Shown here piece after piece: positions 60,864-64,000 of a DNA stretch of 64,000 nt. The notes beneath the pieces are model-generated. The model was not told the origin of the DNA. It saw only the letters and a program-made list of their open reading frames with translations, and did no database searches. The stretch spans positions 62,001 through 126,000 of the forward strand of contig CADAHS010000005.1 in assembly GCA_902787825.1 (NCBI GenBank), in the 5' to 3' direction. The translations under genes and the position numbers were made by a program. Within the stretch, counting starts at the first letter, position 1. Each line of letters begins with the position of its first letter. The stretch is from an uncultured Ruminococcus sp. Lineage in GTDB: Bacteria; Bacillota; Clostridia; Oscillospirales; Ruminococcaceae.

Positions 60864-63152
60864 TCAAGCCTGCTTTTTGGTTATTTTTACAAGTATGATC
60901 GTCACATCGTCCCTCATCTCACCGCCGTCGCTGTCGGTGCACATAGCTCCCAGACACGCACAGATCTTTTGTATTTCAAGTCCCTGTTGTGACATTGCGC
61001 ACAGCTGCCTTGCGATACGCTGCTGCACACCGTCCGAGGCAAGCATGATAATATCCCCGTCAAACAGCTTGAAGTCTGCAACATCAGGAGCGCAGCCCGC
61101 AAGGATCCCTGCCGGGAAAGCATCTGATGAAAAAGCCTTCAATCCTCCGTCACGGCAAAGATAGCTCGGAGCCGCACCCGATTTCATAAGCCCGGCGCTG
61201 CCTCCGTAAAGGTCGAGCCTGAGAATGTCAAGTGTGGCGAACGACTCCTCCCAGCCCTTTACACGAAGCATTGAATTGACCATTTTCTGTGCCGTCGTCA
61301 CTGACATTCCGCAGCGTATGAGCCGTGAAACAAGGCTCACCGAGAACACCGAGTCAAGCCGTGCTCGTTTTCCTGTGCCCATTCCGTCGGACAGCACCAC
61401 ATATTTCTCGGTCGGGCTGACATCGAAGATGTCATAGCTGTCCCCCGAGTATTCACCGCTTCTTGATGCGCTGAATGTCGCAAGCTCTGCCTCATAGGCA
61501 GCCGCCTCGCAGAAAGATATCCTCGTCAGCTCGTCCGCCCTTGTCACTGTCGGTATATCAAGGTCACAGCCCGCAGCAGACGATACCAGCGTTGTCAGCT
61601 TTGCGATATCCCCGCAGAACTGCGCCGTCAGATACACCTCCACACGCTGACACATATTGCTGTCCACAAATACGCAGACTTTAGCATTTGGGTATCCCAG
61701 CTGATCAAAGCAGTTTCTCACCTGCGACGAAAGAGAAGCGTCGATGTTTCTCACCTGTCCCACACGCAGCGACAGATCTTTAAGCACGTCCTGCATCGAC
61801 GAGAGCTGCTCACCGAGAAGCTCCCTCATCTCGTTCATTCTTATGCTGCCTGCCTTCTGAGCAACTCTGTCGGCATAGATCCTGTTGAACATCTCTGACA
61901 TTCTTGTCGGACAGCGGCAGCATCCCAGCAGCTTTTCAACGTCCTCACGGCTTATGCAGTTGTACTTTGTGCATATCCTCTCCAGCTTTCCCAGCGACCA
62001 TTCCACCTGCTCACGCCTTATCAGACAGCCTGCACAGTAAGGGCAGCTCCCGCATACTCTTGAAATGACTGCTGTACATAGGTCGCCGTGTTTTGCCGAG
62101 CGTTTTATCGCAGCGTTCACCTGTGAAAGCTGACCTCTTATCTCGCCTATCGTGTTTGAAGCAAAGCTCAGCTTTGACGAGGTCGTCTGACTAACAATAT
62201 CGACCGGGCTTCTGAAGCCGCTGACACGCTTTCCGAGCTTTTTGACTATCGGCAGAGGCATTGCAATGAACGCAAGGCTCCCCACAAGCATATCCGCAAA
62301 CATCGGGAACGTGTCCGAGTTCACACCCATTGCCACAAGGCTTATAAGCGAAACGCTCAGAAAGATCAGCACCGTCACCGTCATTCCCACCGACCAGAAA
62401 ACGCCGCAAATAAGTCCCGATGTCGCAAGCAAAAGTGTGTTTTTCGCAAGCATCGGCGTGCACATCAGCACACCGCAGGTAGTCAATGCACCGACCACTG
62501 CTCCGCCCGTCTGGTGATAGCGGCGAACAGCCATCAGCATACAAAAGCAGCCCAACGCCCTGCCCGGATTGATTATTCCAGGTGAGAGCGAAGTCAGCGT
62601 GCTAATGACCATTATGTAAAGGATACTCACATATATCCCGTTTATCCCGCCAAGCTCAAAAGCACCGCTGAGAGCCTTGCTGCCTCTGAGCATCATCGCC
62701 GTATAAACCGTACAGCCGCACAGCAAAGCGTTTATCATTCTCAGTGACACAGTGAACGAGTCCGAAGGTGAAGCTACCGACATCACGCACCCGAACAGCA
62801 TCAGTGTCGAGGTCGCACTCAGAGCCGTGAATACAGGCTCGCTTCTTCTGCCGAACAGCGTGAGCCTGTCCACAGGGATAATAAACTCTATCCCGGCGAG
62901 CATCAGCATCGAGCAAAGCTGTACCATTCCCGTGCTCACGTCCCCCATAAGCGCATAAGCAAGCACCGATCCGCCGAACACAGGCAGAATGTTTCCGCCC
63001 GAAAGCGCAGCGACCGCTACATTCATGCAGGAAGGAAAATTCAGTATTCTCCCGAAACTCGACAAAAATCCCGCAAGCAGCATCAATGCCGCCGTCACAG
63101 CCCTTCGTTCACCGGCGAGCCTGCTTTTCACCATTGTTCTTATCTTTTCCAT
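60864..63152 (-). CDS. spoIIE: Stage II sporulation protein E (SpoIIE) phosphatase
   Basis: 762 residues. The N-terminal half (about 20-310) holds ten or so membrane helices, the middle is a regulatory region with CGSCPYCAGC cysteines, and the C-terminal part (about 560-760) is a PP2C phosphatase with YVVLSDGMGTGKRA and IMLASDGV metal sites. In Bacillus and Clostridia it dephosphorylates SpoIIAA to activate sigma-F in the forespore. It suggests a spore-forming lineage. No Spo0A box was recognised upstream. AAAGGTG lies before the ATG. Confidence 0.93.
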   Translation of the reverse strand: MEKIRTMVKSRLAGERRAVTAALMLLAGFLSSFGRILNFPSCMNVAVAALSGGNILPVFGGSVLAYALMGDVSTGMVQLCSMLMLAGIEFIIPVDRLTLFGRRSEPVFTALSATSTLMLFGCVMSVASPSDSFTVSLRMINALLCGCTVYTAMMLRGSKALSGAFELGGINGIYVSILYIMVISTLTSLSPGIINPGRALGCFCMLMAVRRYHQTGGAVVGALTTCGVLMCTPMLAKNTLLLATSGLICGVFWSVGMTVTVLIFLSVSLISLVAMGVNSDTFPMFADMLVGSLAFIAMPLPIVKKLGKRVSGFRSPVDIVSQTTSSKLSFASNTIGEIRGQLSQVNAAIKRSAKHGDLCTAVISRVCGSCPYCAGCLIRREQVEWSLGKLERICTKYNCISREDVEKLLGCCRCPTRMSEMFNRIYADRVAQKAGSIRMNEMRELLGEQLSSMQDVLKDLSLRVGQVRNIDASLSSQVRNCFDQLGYPNAKVCVFVDSNMCQRVEVYLTAQFCGDIAKLTTLVSSAAGCDLDIPTVTRADELTRISFCEAAAYEAELATFSASRSGEYSGDSYDIFDVSPTEKYVVLSDGMGTGKRARLDSVFSVSLVSRLIRCGMSVTTAQKMVNSMLRVKGWEESFATLDILRLDLYGGSAGLMKSGAAPSYLCRDGGLKAFSSDAFPAGILAGCAPDVADFKLFDGDIIMLASDGVQQRIARQLCAMSQQGLEIQKICACLGAMCTDSDGGEMRDDVTIILVKITKKQA

Positions 63153-63267
63153 TAAGACTCAGCACCTTTCGTTATCCTTTGTTTTTACAACACTTTGATA
63201 ATACCAAAAAGTGCGTGCGAAAGAGGTCGATTAGAGGTAAGAGGCAAGAAATAAGAGATAAGAAAAA

Positions 63268-63290
63268 AGCCGTCCGTGAGAACGACTTTT
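63268..63290 (-). terminator. Possible terminator of rsmA
   Basis: AAGTCG / CGGCTT stem with a G-U pair and a loop of about ten, then TTTTTT on the minus strand; it overlaps the rsmA stop codon. Confidence 0.5.
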
Positions 63291-64000
63291 AAATCACTTT
63301 TCTGAGTTTTTCCGCAAAATCTATCAGCTGCTGCATCGAAAGCTTTTCTGCTCTGACATTTGCCTCAAGTCCGGCAGCTTCGATCGCGCAGGCGACATCA
63401 GCCTTGTCAATGCCCAGCGCCGACGAGACCGAGTTGCAAAGCGTCTTTCTTCTCTGCGAGAACGCACCCCTTGCCACCCTGAAAAAGAACTTCTCGTCGG
63501 TAACGCCCTGCGGTGTGCTGTCCCGCAGCGTGAACTGTACCACGCAGCTGTCAACGTTCGGCGGCGGCATAAAGCTCCCTCTTGATACGTTGAAAAGCAC
63601 CTTTGCCTGCGCAAAATAATTGATCGCTACTGTCACCGCACCCATCTCACGAGTGCCCATCTTTGCGCAAAGCCTTGTCCCTGCCTCTTTTTGAACCATT
63701 ACCGTGATCGTCTTTATCGGCAGTCTTTGTTCAAGAAGCGTCATTATCACAGGTGAGGTTATGTAGTACGGAAGATTTGCGCACACCGCAACATCAAGCC
63801 CCGCAAACTCCGTTTCTACGAGCTTTGCAAGATCGACCTTCATAACGTCATCATTGACGATCTTAACATTGTCATATTCCGCAAGCGTCTCGTTAAGGAC
63901 CGGTATCAGCCTTTGGTCTATCTCAACAGCCACGACCTTATCCGCCCTTTTTGCAAGCTCGTTGGTCAGTACGCCGATACCCGTGCCTATCTCCAGAACT
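63289..64000 (-). CDS. rsmA: 16S rRNA dimethyladenosine transferase (5' part cut by window edge)
   Basis: KsgA-type enzyme that dimethylates two adenines near the 3' end of 16S rRNA. The frame stays open to the window end, so the start is outside; the internal GTG at 63933 is not the start. Visible are the SAM motif EIGTGIGVLT at the edge, the acidic VEID, the catalytic NLPYYITSP near 63770, and the FMPPPNVDS block, then the helical C-terminal domain. Confidence 0.95.
   Translation of the reverse strand, partial: VLEIGTGIGVLTNELAKRADKVVAVEIDQRLIPVLNETLAEYDNVKIVNDDVMKVDLAKLVETEFAGLDVAVCANLPYYITSPVIMTLLEQRLPIKTITVMVQKEAGTRLCAKMGTREMGAVTVAINYFAQAKVLFNVSRGSFMPPPNVDSCVVQFTLRDSTPQGVTDEKFFFRVARGAFSQRRKTLCNSVSSALGIDKADVACAIEAAGLEANVRAEKLSMQQLIDFAEKLRKVI

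Overview
The window reads as chromosome of a low-to-mid GC Gram-positive anaerobe of the class Clostridia, most like Ruminococcus/Oscillospiraceae. This rests on several features: sigma-A promoters of the TTGACA-17-TATAAT type, strong AGGAGG ribosome sites, lipoproteins with Ser- or Thr-rich stalks, the Firmicutes order darA-holB-ricT, the paired GlgC/GlgD glycogen enzymes, a monoderm type IV pilus locus and a spoIIE gene. The genus is an inference. No rRNA, tRNA, CRISPR array, prophage or transposase gene was found.

Layout. 1-1426: 3' end of an iron alcohol dehydrogenase and a short-chain dehydrogenase. 1853-4810 (minus): a glycosyltransferase, a conserved gene broken by one amber codon, and L-lactate dehydrogenase, apparently one operon. 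4932-7150 (minus): lipoprotein, uracil/hypoxanthine-DNA glycosylase, tmRNA (ssrA) and smpB. 7205-8793 (minus): two tandem paralogous membrane proteins of unknown role. 9122-12569 (plus): a PrsA-like foldase lipoprotein, a solitary MazF toxin and a C39-like lipoprotein. 12636-17175 (minus): sigma-region-4-like protein, PLP decarboxylase, DarA, HolB, RicT and a Zn-phospholipase-C-like protein. 17559-22819 (plus): DUF896 protein behind a structured leader, WYL regulator, fused MacB-like ABC transporter, aquaporin. 22904-23059: an inverted-repeat element. 23103-29332 (minus): RlmD-type methyltransferase, MoxR ATPase, DUF58 protein, transglutaminase membrane protein and an unknown. 29555-35193: CapA-like lipoprotein, two EamA transporters, a GGDEF-EAL protein and a DUF3783 protein.

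35230-47908 is a type IV pilus locus: pilT, pilB, the divergent prepilin peptidase pilD, two large pilin-like proteins, a PilX-like protein, pilO, a pilM-pilN fusion and pilC. The pilin at 39087 carries a large repeat region and a C-terminal beta domain, so it looks like a pilus-borne adhesin. PilB has an MshEN-type N-terminus, a known c-di-GMP binder, and a GGDEF-EAL protein lies next to the locus.

48207-64000: LUD protein and RecG, a DUF1846 protein, an LCP ligase with octapeptide repeats, the glycogen operon glgB-glgC-glgD-glgA (GlgB has an unusual Lys/Ala-rich tail), SpoIIE, and the 3' part of rsmA.
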